Source: Heterobilharzia americana (Eukaryota; Platyhelminthes; Trematoda; Strigeidida; Schistosomatidae). From it: 64,000 bases of DNA. The stretch is from NCBI GenBank assembly GCA_944470555.2, contig OX104134.1, positions 12,255,248 through 12,319,247 of the forward strand. Direction: 5' to 3'. The translations under genes and the position numbers were made by a program. Positions 48,585 through 60,330 of the stretch are shown here, piece by piece; position 1 is the first letter of the stretch; each line of letters starts with the position of its first letter. The notes below the pieces were generated by a model that did no database searches, was not told the DNA's origin, and worked only from the letters and a program-made list of their open reading frames with translations.

Positions 48585-51315
48585 ACTAGTTCACCAGTTA
48601 CCAGCTGGTCCTAAGCCCGGGTAAAGAGGGAAGGTTGGGTATAGGGCTAGCAACCCTACCTCGTAAAACAAATCTAACCGCTAAAGAAACTTCAAAGCAC
48701 AAACAATACATAAAAAATAATAACAAAACTATTCCTCGCTGGAATCAGGGAGGCGAAATGACGCCAGTTGGTGAAAGCCTTTGGGAAGTCAATTGGCCAA
48801 TGTATCTTCTCTCGATGAAAGCGAAGATAAACGTGGGAAGATGGAATGTCCGCATCATGTTTGAACCCAGCAAGGCAGTCCAGATTGCAAAAAGAGATGA
48901 GAAGGTATCACATTGGAGTGCTTGGAATTTGCGAAAGTAGACGGAATGGAAGTGGACTCTCCAAACTGTCAACTGGAGAATCAATAACCTGCTCCGATAT
49001 TGTCACACAGACGACAACCACGAGCACACTGAGGGAGTGGCTGTCATAATGTCCCCAACAGCATCGAAGGCTCTCATACAGTGGGAACCAATCTCCTCCA
49101 GGATCATGACAGCAAGGTTCAACTCAAAAAGAAGGAAGGAAGGTCACAATCATTCAATGCTATGCACCCACAAATAATGCGGATGAAGAGAAAAAGGAGG
49201 AATACTACAGACAACTGCAATCAACACTGGACAAGACCTCACCACAGTTGGCGATATCAAAATTCTAATGGGTGGGGTGACATGAATGCGAAACTGGGAG
49301 GGGACAACACAGGAAGAGAACTAACCATGGGTCGAGAAGCATTCGGTGAGGTGATGAACGAGAATGGAGAATTGTTTGCAGAATTCTGTGCATTCAACGA
49401 TTTGGTGATTGGAGGTGAGGCAGTGTGTTCAAGCACAAGGAAATCCACAGAGCGACATGGATTTCACCAGACACCAGGACACCAAAATCAAATCGACTTT
49501 ATCTCAATCTCAAGAAAATGGAGACGCAGTCTACTTGACACAAAGTCAAGAAGAGGAGCAGATGTAGGTTTACACCACTCACTGTCTAGTGCAAGGAACC
49601 TTCGAAATCAAGTTAAAAGCCTTCAAGGAAGCTGGTGATAGAACACACTTCAAGTACAACGCTCGAAACTGAAGGATGAAACTACAAAGGAAATCCTCAC
49701 GCCGGTCAGCCATCAAGACAAAATGGGAGATATCGAGGAACATCCCTGAAGAAACCTGTGTGTACTGAAATGCAGGAAAGCAGCAGGACCATATGGAATC
49801 CCGCCAGAGGCACTGAGAACAGACGCAGAGACAACAGTGGACATGCTTACACCTCCATTGCAGAAGGTGTGGAAGGGAGAGAAGGTACCTGGCTAGAGAT
49901 TGGAAGAAGGGTTACCTTGTCAAACTGCCGAAGAAGGGAGACCTCAGCGTCTGCAGGAACTTGCGCGGAACCACTCCCCTGTCCACCCAGAGCAATCAAA
50001 ATATTAAGTTGCACCATCCTGGAGAGGCTAAAGGATGCACTGGATTCAAAACTACGACCGGAACAGGCTGGCATGCTGGCTGGCTTCAGGAAGTACAAAT
50101 CATGTGCCGACCAAATTGCAACGCTTCACTATGCACCATCATGGAACAAAGTATAGAATGGCAGTCAACTCTCTACCTCAACTTCATCGACTTTGGGAAG
50201 GCCTTTGACAACGTCGACAGAGAGGTAATTTGGAAATCGCTTTATTACTACGGAGTACCGCAAACCTTTATCAGCCTCATTCAACAACTATATGAAGATG
50301 CCACATGCCAAGCAATTCACAGTGGGAAGCTCAGTGATGCTTTTGAAATGAAGACAAGAATGAAACAAGGCTGACTACTATCACCCTTGATATTCTTGAT
50401 TGTGGTCGACTTGGTCATGCAACAAACAGTGGGGAGCTGTGAGAAGAGGGGGATACGCTGGACCGCAGAAAAGAACCCAGAAGATCTGGATTTCGCCAAC
50501 GATGACTTGTGTCTGATGTCACACAAACTTGAAGATCTGCAGGCAAAAACTAACAAGTTGATAGAAGAGGCAGCGAAGACGGGGCTTCAGGTGAATTTAG
50601 AGAAGACAGAGGTGATGAAGATACCCAACCAACAACTCCAACAACAACAACAACAAACTGCAATCACCATCAAAGGAAGAAACTTTAAGGAAGTAACCCC
50701 CTTCACCTATCTAGGAAGCACTGTTTCAACTACAGATGGCGGCACAGACGAGGATGTCGAAGCCAGGATCGGAAAAGCAAGACAGGCGTTCATTAGCCTG
50801 AAACCAGTGTGGAGGGAGATCTTCTGCACTCAGCATAAAGCGTGAACAAGACCCGGATTTTCAACACCAACGTCAAGTCAGTGCTTCTTTGTGATGGCTC
50901 AGAGACTTGGCGCGTTATGAAAGGGATTTCCAATAAACTACAGACATTCATCAACAGCTGCCTACACCGGCTCGATACTGAGAATCAGGTGGCCAGAAAG
51001 AATAAGCAACAAGGAGCTCTGGGAACGAACCAACCAAGAACCTATCGCTCAACAAATATACAATGGAAGGAAGTGGAGATGGACTGGGCATACACTGAGA
51101 AAGCCGACTGGGGACATCACGCGTCAGGCCGTCGAGTGGAATCCCCATGGGAAGCGACGAGTTGGACGTCCGAGAGTGACATAGAGGAGATCGTGCGAGG
51201 AGGAAATGAGAACTTCTGGGCTGTCGTGGAGCCAGGTTCAAAGGATTTCGGAGAACAGGGTTCACTGGAGACGTGCTAGTGAAGCTCTACGTTTCATTAG
51301 GAACCCAAGGGGCTA
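48585..51315 (+). mobile_element. RTE-like non-LTR retrotransposon, broken, in the spacer
   Basis: Endonuclease: VGRWNVRIMF (48835), a frame change, GDMNAKLGGDNTGRE (49275-49320; usual GDxNAKVG), HQNQIDFISI (49485) and GADVGLHHSL (49558; usual GADVGSDHHL). RT: FIDFGKAFDNVDREVIWKSL (50185-50240), QG-stop-LLSP (TGA at 50372-50374 where the family has Cys), and LDFANDDLCLM (50485; FADD box with an extra residue). The C-terminal GR..EWNPHGKR..GRPRVT block is near 51125-51180. About 2.7 kb, shorter than a full element; multiple frameshifts. Resembles the SR2-type RTE of schistosomes. Confidence 0.8.
50622..50661 (+). repeat. CAA/CAG-type microsatellite inside the RTE-like element
   Basis: Encodes NQQLQQQQQQT between RT and the conserved FTYLGS block. 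A small expansion typical of slippage; no sign of function. Confidence 0.7.
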
Positions 51316-52145
51316 ATAATGTTAATAATCTGGCTTGTATGCTTCCCGTTAGTTTCACTTTGTTTTCGTTATTGTGTGCAACAGGACTGCACAAAATAGG
51401 GTAGTTTAAATGCTCAGACTGAAGGGGTATGATTTCACTTGATCAGCCTGTTTTATTTTTATTGTTTGGTTAACTTCAGGAATAGTTGAGTTCATATTGT
51501 TCCACATGGCTAACGACCCAATACTGTCTGTGTTGCGGGTCTGTTTGAACCTCAAAACCGTCGCAAGTGGAAGTGGTTGAGCGCACGTGACTGATAGAAT
51601 AATATGAGAGCGCTACCAACGCAAAGGGATAGTTCGGTTGAGTGCGAATAGCAGTTGTTCCCACATAGACCTGATATTTCAATGAGCGAAAGATATTAGA
51701 CAGCAAAGACATGCCAGTTACAATGGCGAGGACAAAACTATTTGACAAGAAGCATGTCACGTACATACAGCTTTTCCTCTGAAAACGCAACCAGTAGATC
51801 ATGATTAGGATCTGTATTTTCATTAGTTAGACGGTGCACAATATTATTCGGTGTGTTCACTGTGATAAAAAGCCACGGTGAAAATTTGAAGCATCTAGCC
51901 TGGCGGACGACGAAATAGAATGCTCATTTCTATTTATGAATCTTAAACAAATGAATAAGTGATTCATTCCCACAATGATGATTCCAAACTAGACAAGCCA
52001 GTTCGCAGGCATCACTACATTTATATGCTGAAAATCTACAAGATTAAACGGGTTCTGAATAGAAAAGAGGGCACGTCAATGAACTCTATCGAAACATCAA
52101 GAGGTCGCGGCTATGAGGCAAACAAAATGTCACCTTCAAGCGTAT
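51316..52145. other. Spacer of the giant inverted repeat, right part
   Basis: No gene assigned. A 115-codon minus-strand frame (51476-51823) contains no domain I know. Confidence 0.3.
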
Positions 52146-53301
52146 GCAGTGTTAAAGTCAAGAAAATAATAATTCTTATTCTTATATAGTGGATTTAACA
52201 TGGGAGATACCAGTTTACAAGCATCGTCAAGTTGATAATTATTGAAAGCTTGCAAAATGGTATTTAGTATCGTATAATTCAAGTACCAAGTCGTTGATGT
52301 GCATAATCTTATTAAGACTTACTGCAATTCACGAGATGGACATGGAATTTCGCCTCCATCGCACAGATAGGCTCCGTTATTAGAAATAAAGAGCGGGATG
52401 TTCGAAGTCTGCGCTACAACTAGTCTACGTTGTTAGTCCATTTATATAGCTTGTTATTTAGTAATATGACCATCTGTTCATTAGAAAATGCCTCAGTCTT
52501 CAGCTTAAATAACCATGGAGGACTTATGTATACGATCTGCAGTATCATTTAAGTGTCCACAGTTATAAAACCAAGGTAAGTGTCTAAATCAATGCATTTT
52601 CAGTCCACCATATTACGTTTAAAGGCAATATGGATTGATAACACCAGAAATACCTGTTTTAGGGCGTCGAAATATACGTTGGAACGCTCACTCTTTCAAA
52701 TGGTAATAGATATACATAGACCTCAGGCGTCTTTCGTATTAACGTAGGCAGCATTATTCGAGAAGTTTGTTTGATGCATGGTGTCCTCCATTTGAAGAGA
52801 TCGCTTGATAAAGAGTACTGGGAAACATATATAGTGTGGAGCTACTGCAGGTAGGCCGCGTTCCGAGCCAATATGTATATCGGTCTTCGGTTTAATCATC
52901 TGTTCAGAATATTTGTGCTACCATAACTGTTGAGGAAGTTTAGACAGTTCGTAGCTTAGAGAATCCTTACCAGTGGGTGAGTCAATCGTGAAGATGTTCC
53001 GGAAACCGAGAAAGATTGTTGGCAGTCCAATAATTCTTGGCATCACGGAGCAGGCATTATTTCCACTAAGTGGTTACGTTCAAATTAAAATCCAACATCC
53101 AATGTTTTCATCTAGCTGTTGCTGCAAATAGGGAAAAGAAAGGAGAAGCACGAGCAGATATGGAGAAGGGAATTACTATGTAGTCTAACTTGGAGAAGGG
53201 AGAAGTTCCTATTCTTTTAGACTTATTCGAACATTATGTACATTTTCATGTATGCATGTGAGATCGACTACATAGTTTTTCCACTATAAGGTTCCTAAAA
53301 T
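52110..53301 (-). repeat. Dispersed repeat, copy C (right arm)
   Basis: Mirror of copy B as far as 52146. The next about 35 bp still fit the family consensus but differ from copy B, then similarity ends. This marks the inner breakpoint. Confidence 0.6.
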
Positions 53302-53390
53302 TTTCTATATTTCGGGTGTATTGTAGTAGCTTCAATAAGAAAACAGTATACATTTGGTTAATTATACCGAGGAGGGAGACGTGTACTCAC

Positions 53391-53494
53391 TTTGATGGTG
53401 ACATCTCCCGTGACGTCAATGCGTCCTGAAAGAAAAACGTTAGCTAAGAGAACGATTCACTCCGAAGATGGTCATTTATCTCACCTGAATCCAT
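53391..53494 (-). CDS. Candidate 5' exons of a cellular gene, right-arm copy
   Basis: Mirror of 46397-46500: exon 1 at 53494-53485, exon 2 at 53425-53391, with the same splice signals. On this strand the following sequence is the dispersed repeat, then the spacer. No exon 3 recognised. At most one of the two copies is likely to be attached to the rest of the gene. Confidence 0.4.
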
Positions 53495-54389
53495 TTTTTA
53501 AATAGTTCGTGTTTTGTTCGCATCAGCCAGCTTAGATGTATGAGTGTATCAACGCATATGTTTCTATCACTGTCAAGCGTGCTGCAAAATCAGTTTGGCT
53601 TGTGTGGCCGGCGTTTTGCTTGCTTCCTTCAGAGATAAGTCATTTTTCAGCCTGCATGTCAGTTGCCTTTATATGATGAACCCCCTCCATTCTCATGAGT
53701 GATGTGCCTTCAACTCACGAAAGGCTGCTCTCAAAGTACAAGCGCCATTTTGTCCGACCACATTTCATTCAAACTAAGATTCCCTAACGTTGTTAGCTCC
53801 GCAAGTCCTTGGCTTACCGTTGCATATGCAGTGGCTAAAATAGAAGTACTTTCGTCCGAAAATTAATTGTTCAGGCAAAATCACTGTACGATTTGCAAAC
53901 CAAATCACGCCATGAGGCCCTCAATAGCAGGGTGATAGCGGATTTGTTGAGCATTCGACTTCACGAACAGCTAGTGACAGTAACCTTTCCACCAGCAAGG
54001 CAACGCAGTTGGAAACTGAGATACAAAGTTGGATGGCATAAAAACTCCACTAAAACAAGTCATGCAAAGCTATCCTTACTTAGACAAAAACGATCTTCAA
54101 CCCGTGGTAACATGAGACTGGTGGGCCTATGAAGCTGTCCCGAAGTTGCAGGCGCATCCGATTGAAATCTGTTCACGCGTCCTCTAAAAGTAGGTAACCC
54201 CTAAGGAATGAAGGTGTGTTATCCTTTCACCAATCTTCAGGGCAGAAGACTAAGAAAACCTGATTGATTAAAGACTAGTAGCGTTATTGCCTATATTATC
54301 CAAGTTACTCGAAAGACTTAGGAATGTTCAACGCTACAGCCCACCTCTACTGAAGAGGAACGCAAACACTTAAGAAGGTGCATTGAAGA

Positions 54390-54650
54390 TTGAGAAAACC
54401 AGAACGCGTAAGACGATTTGATCTGTTGAACTCGAGCTGTCAAAGGAAGGGGAACGAGGTAATAACATCCTATAAGGTTATACATAATGTAAACCATCCT
54501 AGCATGGCAACATTATTGATTCAGGGCCAAAAGTCTCTTGAGAACCCTATTCATATACACTACCAGATGACTGGGACGAGACTTAGATTTGACTTTTCTC
54601 ACAGTGCGTGCGATGGGAAATACTCTGCCCACAGAAGAAACCAGTCCTAA
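54390..54650 (+). pseudogene. CR1-like C-terminal fragment, right arm
   Basis: Mirror of 45241-45501 with identical translation. Confidence 0.6.
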
Positions 54651-55673
54651 GTTGACTGTTTCGAGCGAATACGAAAATGGTGCGTGAGTAAATGTGGCCT
54701 AGGAGTGATATAAGGCATTCCTAATTGAAAATCTTCGTGTTTGTCTTCCCGCTCTCATACCCCAGCGTCTAACCTACTGGTCATATCCCATGCATGTTAT
54801 AACTGGTAGCGCTGTTTTCCCCCCAATAGCTTTTCTGACTCCTCTTTTTTCACCACAAACGTTCTACACTAAGTCAAGAATACCACATTATCACTGATAT
54901 CCAGTTACTTGACAGGAAAATGCTCAATGATCCGACCAAAAGCCCCATCACTCCCTGCAAACAAACCAGCCTACAATGTACAAAACAGCTTCTCAATCTA
55001 AAATGGTAAATAAGTAGTACAAAGCTGAATTTCGGTATACAGGTTTGCGACTACCTGTCCAAGTATTCAGCTGAAGCCTATGGGTATTCATTACTTTGCT
55101 TATGATAGACAAACGTGTAGATATGGCCTAGATCAGGTGTTATTGTTGCATTTTTGATTTCTTCTTATGATGTATCCGAAACACTTCATTTGTTGTGTTT
55201 TATTTCTCGTTCTTTATATAGCTATATAGAAGTTGTGAGTCTCGGCAACAGTATATTTTCTTCGTTAGAAACCGCCGAAGCCGTAAACCTGAGGACTATT
55301 AGTTCAACTCGACATATATTTCACTGTAAAGAGCAGTTTTCATGGAGTTCCACTACAATTTTAATGTACATTCCTTGTTTGGCAACCGAAATCTTTGAAT
55401 TTGGTTAGTTTTGATCTGTAAAATGCAGAAACTCGTATCTTCATTGTGCGATACTCATCAATTTGGGTAGTACAAACTTGATAAGCAGTGAATAACGTTT
55501 ATCTCATGCTGTTCATTTTCTCGGTCAGGGTGTCTCCTATGTTATTTGTAAATCGTACTGAATGCTTCCTTTTTTTGACTGCGCGGAAATATTTTTGTTT
55601 TAAAACCTTACAACGAAACTAAAAATAACCGTAGTAGATTACTGGGTATGAATTTCATGTCAACGAAGATATT

Positions 55674-57696
55674 ATGAAAACTTATCTACAATATTGGCCC
55701 AGCAGCTCATACAATATCAAAAGAAACACGAAGAAGACCTCTTCAACCCCTGCTGACATTGTGGCGCATGACATTTCGTCAAATCTTGTCCTTATAAGCA
55801 TAATACATGCAGAGATTGCAATACTATGGGTCACGAGGACGAATTTCGAGAGCAGCCTCCATCACAAAGAACAGGCAGGTCACCATCCAGTCATCGTCGA
55901 AGATCCAAGTCTCGACCAGTCCGCAAATCTCTTAATCTTACTGCTGCTTTGCAAGCACATCCACCAGCACGGAGAAAATGTATCACTGTCCAGACAAATT
56001 ACCATCCAGTACGACTACAAGTCGACACAGCTTTCGATATTACGATTGTTTCCAAGACGCTATGGTGGAAGATTGGCCGACCTGTTCAGAAGACTACAAA
56101 CTGCTATTAGCACATGCGGTGGCCGATTACCACTAACAGGTCAGTTATCATGTACTATATCTTTTCACGATACTTCGATAGATGGGATTTATCTATCTGA
56201 CTCTGATTTAAACCTTCTGGGTCTCGACTGGTTCGAGAGTTCGAAACTCACCGACCATCTGCTAAATATGGTATACAACAAAGTGGAAGCACCATCAGAC
56301 GTCACGATAAACCTTAACGATATTATTACTGAATATTCAGGTGTATTCCAACCTCGCCCCGGTCACTGTATCACAACCAAAGCCGTCCTACGCCTGAAAC
56401 CAAATGCATCACCTGTTTTTCGTCTTAGTAAGCTCGTCCCATATGCATCGCTACCTCTCGTCGAGGCAGAGCTGAAACAACTTCAGGAATAGGATGCCAT
56501 CACTCCAGTATCCCATTATTTCTGGGCTGCTCCGATCGCCGTCATAAGAAAGCTATTGGCTCCATCCGACTATGTGCTGATTTTTCGACAGGGTTAAATG
56601 CTGCTTTGGAGCAACGCTATTATCCCCTACCTGTCTCAGATGATCTATTTGCTACTGTAAATCGAGGAAACTATTTCGCGAAAATCGACTTGGCGGACGC
56701 ATACTTACAAGTCGAAGTCTCTCCAGAATGACGTGAATTACTAACCATCAATACTCACCGAGGTCTTTTCCAGTACAATCGTCTGCCGTTCGGCATTAAA
56801 ACTGCCCCCACTATTTTTCAACAGATCATGTATACTATGCTAGCAGGCATACCAGGTGTTGCTGCATACCTCGACGACGTTATAATAGTTGCTACCTGTT
56901 CGGCGGAATTAACAAATCGAATACGATTGGTCCTACAGCGAATCCAAGGCAATAGCCTTCGACTCAGAAAGGAGAAATATCAATTCTTTCCAAAGTCAGT
57001 AAAATATTTGGGGTTCGTCTTTGATGCATCTGGTAGACGTCCCGATCCTGTAAACATTCGTGCTATACAGCAGATGCCGACGCCAACATGTCGTGGCTCT
57101 CCGATCCTTCCTTGGTCTCTTCAGTTATTATTCAGCGTTCCTGCCCTCCCTACATGGTTTACGGGAACCTTTGAATCGTCTCCTGCGCAGGGATGCCGCA
57201 TGGTCCTGGTCAAGAGAATGTGAAACTGGTATAGAATGACTCAAGTCCACTCTCAGCTCTGATCTCCTGTTAACACATTATGACCCAGAGCTACCAATCG
57301 TCATTGCCGCAGATGCTTCCACCGCTGGTGTTGGGGCTGTACGAATATCCAGATGGTTCACAAAAAGCTGTCATACATGCATCTCGATCACTCAGGCCGG
57401 CAGAAAAACGCTACTCACAGATAGAGAAGGAAAAACTTGCCTTAGTTTTTGCGGTCAGACGCTTTCACAAGATGTTGTATGGATGGAAATTCGTCTTGTT
57501 CACCGATCACAAGCCCCTCCTCCCAATCTTTGGGTCAAAACTCAGCGTTCCAGCTCATCCCGCCAACAGACTTCAGCGTTGGGCAGTAACACTATTGAGC
57601 TACGATTTCAATATTAAATATCGCCGAACGGAAGACTTTGGACATGCAGACGCAGAATGTGGGATAGCTTTTGATATTATTGACAGTGTTGTCTAG
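55674..57696 (+). mobile_element. Ty3/gypsy pol relic, right arm
   Basis: Mirror of the left-arm relic with the same stops and truncation after RNase H. One base is missing from an AAA run at 56545, so the frame across the start of RT (AVIKK in the left arm) is broken here as an extra lesion. The YLDD box is at 56867-56878. Confidence 0.8.
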
Positions 57697-57714
57697 AACT
57701 TCATCAGCAAACAT

Positions 57715-57970
57715 ATCTCGGTCTGTTTCTTTAAGTATACTTCTCAAGCGTGGTATATTCTCCTTTGAATGACATCCGTACTGCGCTTTCTTGAAAAGAC
57801 GTCCAAAAGCCTTCGCCGTATACTTTTAGCAGAAAAAGTACAATGCAGTAGTCAGAATTCGGCAGCGGGGCCTGTTTACAGGCTTCACACATGCCAGTGT
57901 CGTTTGTAAATACTAAATCTAAAGTGATGTCAAGACGAGTAGAAAAGTGAACCAAATTTTCATAAACTAA
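57715..57970 (-). pseudogene. CR1-like endonuclease fragment, right arm
   Basis: Exact mirror of the left-arm fragment with the same SDY substitution and the same translation. It adjoins the end of the gypsy RNase H at 57696. Confidence 0.6.
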
Positions 57971-58389
57971 AAATATAAGGAAGTCGCAGTCGCGCTAACT
58001 GAAATATTCACAGGCTATAGATAAGGAGCTGGGCGGAACCGGAGCAGCAAACTCAGTGAAATCTGTGAAACTGCAGTCAGGCGTGACATAGATGTTTTTT
58101 ATGCACATATGCCTTTATTTACTCGAATGCTTGGGAAGATATTTGATGGTAATGTGCTCAATTTTTCCGTTAGAGAAGCTAAAGCGCAAATATATTTGTG
58201 CTATAGTTGGAAATGGGCCAGTTCGTATTGAAAAACGTTGCTACACGCCACCACATTTCTCGTTGGAAAGCATCGATCTTGTCAAATAGCTTGAAAGTAT
58301 TTGAGAGATCTTAGTCATCATCATGCAAGTTATGAAGCCATGTTTGCTGTTGCATAATTAAACCTGTATTCTGGTGAAAATTTGTGGAT

Positions 58390-58553
58390 ATCCAGTCAGA
58401 CAGGAAAGCAGAAATAATGCAGGCCAAATCGTAAATGATGCAGGTAGTGTTGAAATAATCCGATCGATGTATGAAAGATCCCTGAATAGGTAACGTGGAA
58501 ATGGTGCATCGCGTAAATAGTCCGTGCAGTACGGAAATAATACGGAAAATTGT
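58390..58553 (-). repeat. Short-period degenerate repeat at outer end of right arm
   Basis: Mirror of 41337-41500. In the outermost about 25 bp it differs from the left copy at several bases (CATTATG versus TATTATT) although both fit the repeat consensus, which suggests independent repeat copies just outside the duplicated block. Confidence 0.5.
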
Positions 58554-58569
58554 CGAGACATAAATCAAA

Positions 58570-58720
58570 GTCTCCCATCATTCAGCTTCGGTCTTCTGTC
58601 TATTCTTCGCTGGGTTGCAGTCAGTGGCTCTTGCGTACTAACTTATCTGTCGGCTAAGCGTGCGTATTATATTTGTTCGGAATATATATAACCGTTGTCT
58701 TACGAAAATGTAACAGTTGT
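58570..58720 (+). repeat. Dispersed repeat, direct copy of 40120-40270
   Basis: Begins just outside the right arm. See 40120-40270 for the shared landmarks. Its position beside the arm suggests the breakpoint used, or lies next to, this repeat. Confidence 0.6.
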
Positions 58721-59887
58721 GGTAGGTGCATATCACAAATATCACGAACGCATTTTCTTTGGTCAAATAAGTTCAAAGTATTACAGGCATCATCAGTTAA
58801 TATAATTAGTTGTCTAGCTACAGGGATCGGCCTCAAATACTGGTAAGTGCATAAAATTTATATTGTAGTGAACGCTAGTAATAAAAATGTAAATCCCTGT
58901 ACAAACAGTAATATCAGGATGTGCAGTAGGTGAAAACAATCAACTAGTGCGGATGTAGGACTAGAGAAATGTCAAAAGCAAGAACGCTACACACTAGGAT
59001 GCCAAACTGTAGAATGTTTTCAAATTCGCTTTCTTGAAGTGATTAATATTTTGACCGTTACCACTTATATTTTTCTAACGAAGAGTCTCTTATGCTCGAC
59101 CGCACTTCACTTCATTGGTATCTCTGCTCGTCTTCTGGATGAAGATACAGTGACCCAGAGATGGACCTTCGAAGATGGATACACCAGAAAGTTGAAGGAC
59201 GATGAAGGAGTCTCTGAGCTGTTACAAGTCAAAAGCGGGTGTGGAAGCTGTTGGTGACAGGTTAAATCAAAAGACGGCTAGTAGACGCAAACTGCGAAGC
59301 ACGGTGTAGTGAGATGGATCAATTCAGCAAAAAAGGTGTATGACTGACTTCGCAAAGTCTTTTGACAGTGAATTTCAACGGTCCAGAGTATAGAAAGCAA
59401 AGTGTCCGGAAGTGCGAAGTAGAGCCAAGATGCAGATTCGTGAATGCCATTGGATAAACTTAACAATCTTCTGCATCATACGCTACCTAACAAGGATGGG
59501 TCATGAGAAGGGCTCCTAGCAACATAGTTTTAAAACAGCATGCTTATCACCATTATTCGACAGTGACAGGTTCTAAACGAAATATGGATGATGAGTACAA
59601 GCCCGTTAGATGTTTACTCGTAGTCCTTTGTCCATATCGTATACAAACTTGATGTCTAAGGACCTGTAGTATGCTTTTCTACACACTTACATAAAATAAT
59701 GTAGTAATTATATCGGTATTATTCAAGTATGAAAATAAAGTAACATGTACATCTATTCCAAATTACTTTCCGGTTATTACTACCAGCATGACTTCGGCAA
59801 GTTCATTAGTTTACTATTTTCAATAACAAATTATGACTGATTTTCTCCAGGCTTCTCATAGTACTTCTGGTTTTTCTTCCCTTTACA
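58721..59887. other. Unassigned right flank
   Basis: Short frames (59039-59257 +, 59278-59466 -) without recognised domains. Nothing else supported. Confidence 0.25.
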
Positions 59888-59975
59888 GGTGCTACTACGT
59901 ACTCAGGCATCGCGACAACTGTGTTATCCTCTTCAATTGTTATCAGTTTAACAGAAAAAAGTGAAACTCTCTGAA
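59888..59975 (+). other. Possible terminal exon after a strong acceptor
   Basis: GGTTTTTCTTCCCTTTACAG ends at about 59888 and is followed by short open frames in two registers, each about 25-28 codons before a stop. No upstream exon or family could be linked to it. Confidence 0.15.
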
Positions 59976-60110
59976 GTACGCCTTTCCCAATATTTTGTCA
60001 CTAAGTACAGAAGCTCTTTTTCACTCAAGAACATCTCCGGTCCTGTTGTTTTTATGATTATTGCAAATGAGAGAAAAAACATCCATCTTGCAACATGAAA
60101 TTATACTTAC

Positions 60111-60330
60111 CAGTGATTGTGCACTCGATAAACATTTGGTGCACCCAAACTGTTACTGTATTGCTAAGTGTGGATTTTTGTTTTATTAGCCAATAATTTA
60201 TTGTAAATTCTGTAGTCTTCACTCTTATTTGTAGCCTTTGTTGTTCTTTACCCCTCTTTGCCCTTTTGCAGTGAGCTTTTTGATTTTCGGCGGTCAAACT
60301 TCTAACCTTTTCACATTGTTCAGAATGCAT
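60111..60330 (-). CDS. Hypothetical exon ending at a strong donor
   Basis: The minus-strand frame from ATG 60330 runs 73 codons to a consensus donor (CACTG then GTAAGTATA) at 60110. The peptide is basic at first (KAHCKRAKRGKEQQRLQIR), then hydrophobic. No domain recognised. An in-frame stop lies directly upstream of the ATG. Could be chance. Confidence 0.25.

Larger units (their letters stand above)
52146..58529. repeat. Giant inverted repeat, right arm (about 6.4 kb)
   Basis: Mirror of the left arm with the same content in reverse orientation. It differs by one fewer A at 56545-56546, which breaks the gypsy RT frame only in this arm. The inner edge shows similarity decaying over 52110-52146, where the flank looks like another member of the dispersed-repeat family. 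The outer edge ends in the short-period repeat at 58.53 kb. Confidence 0.93.

Noticed and set aside
41361..58529. Giant inverted repeat read as terminal repeats of a Maverick/Polinton-like DNA transposon
   Set aside because: No polymerase B, retroviral-type integrase, ATPase or capsid gene between the arms; the spacer holds only an RTE-like relic and unassigned sequence, and the arms hold dead gypsy and CR1 pieces.
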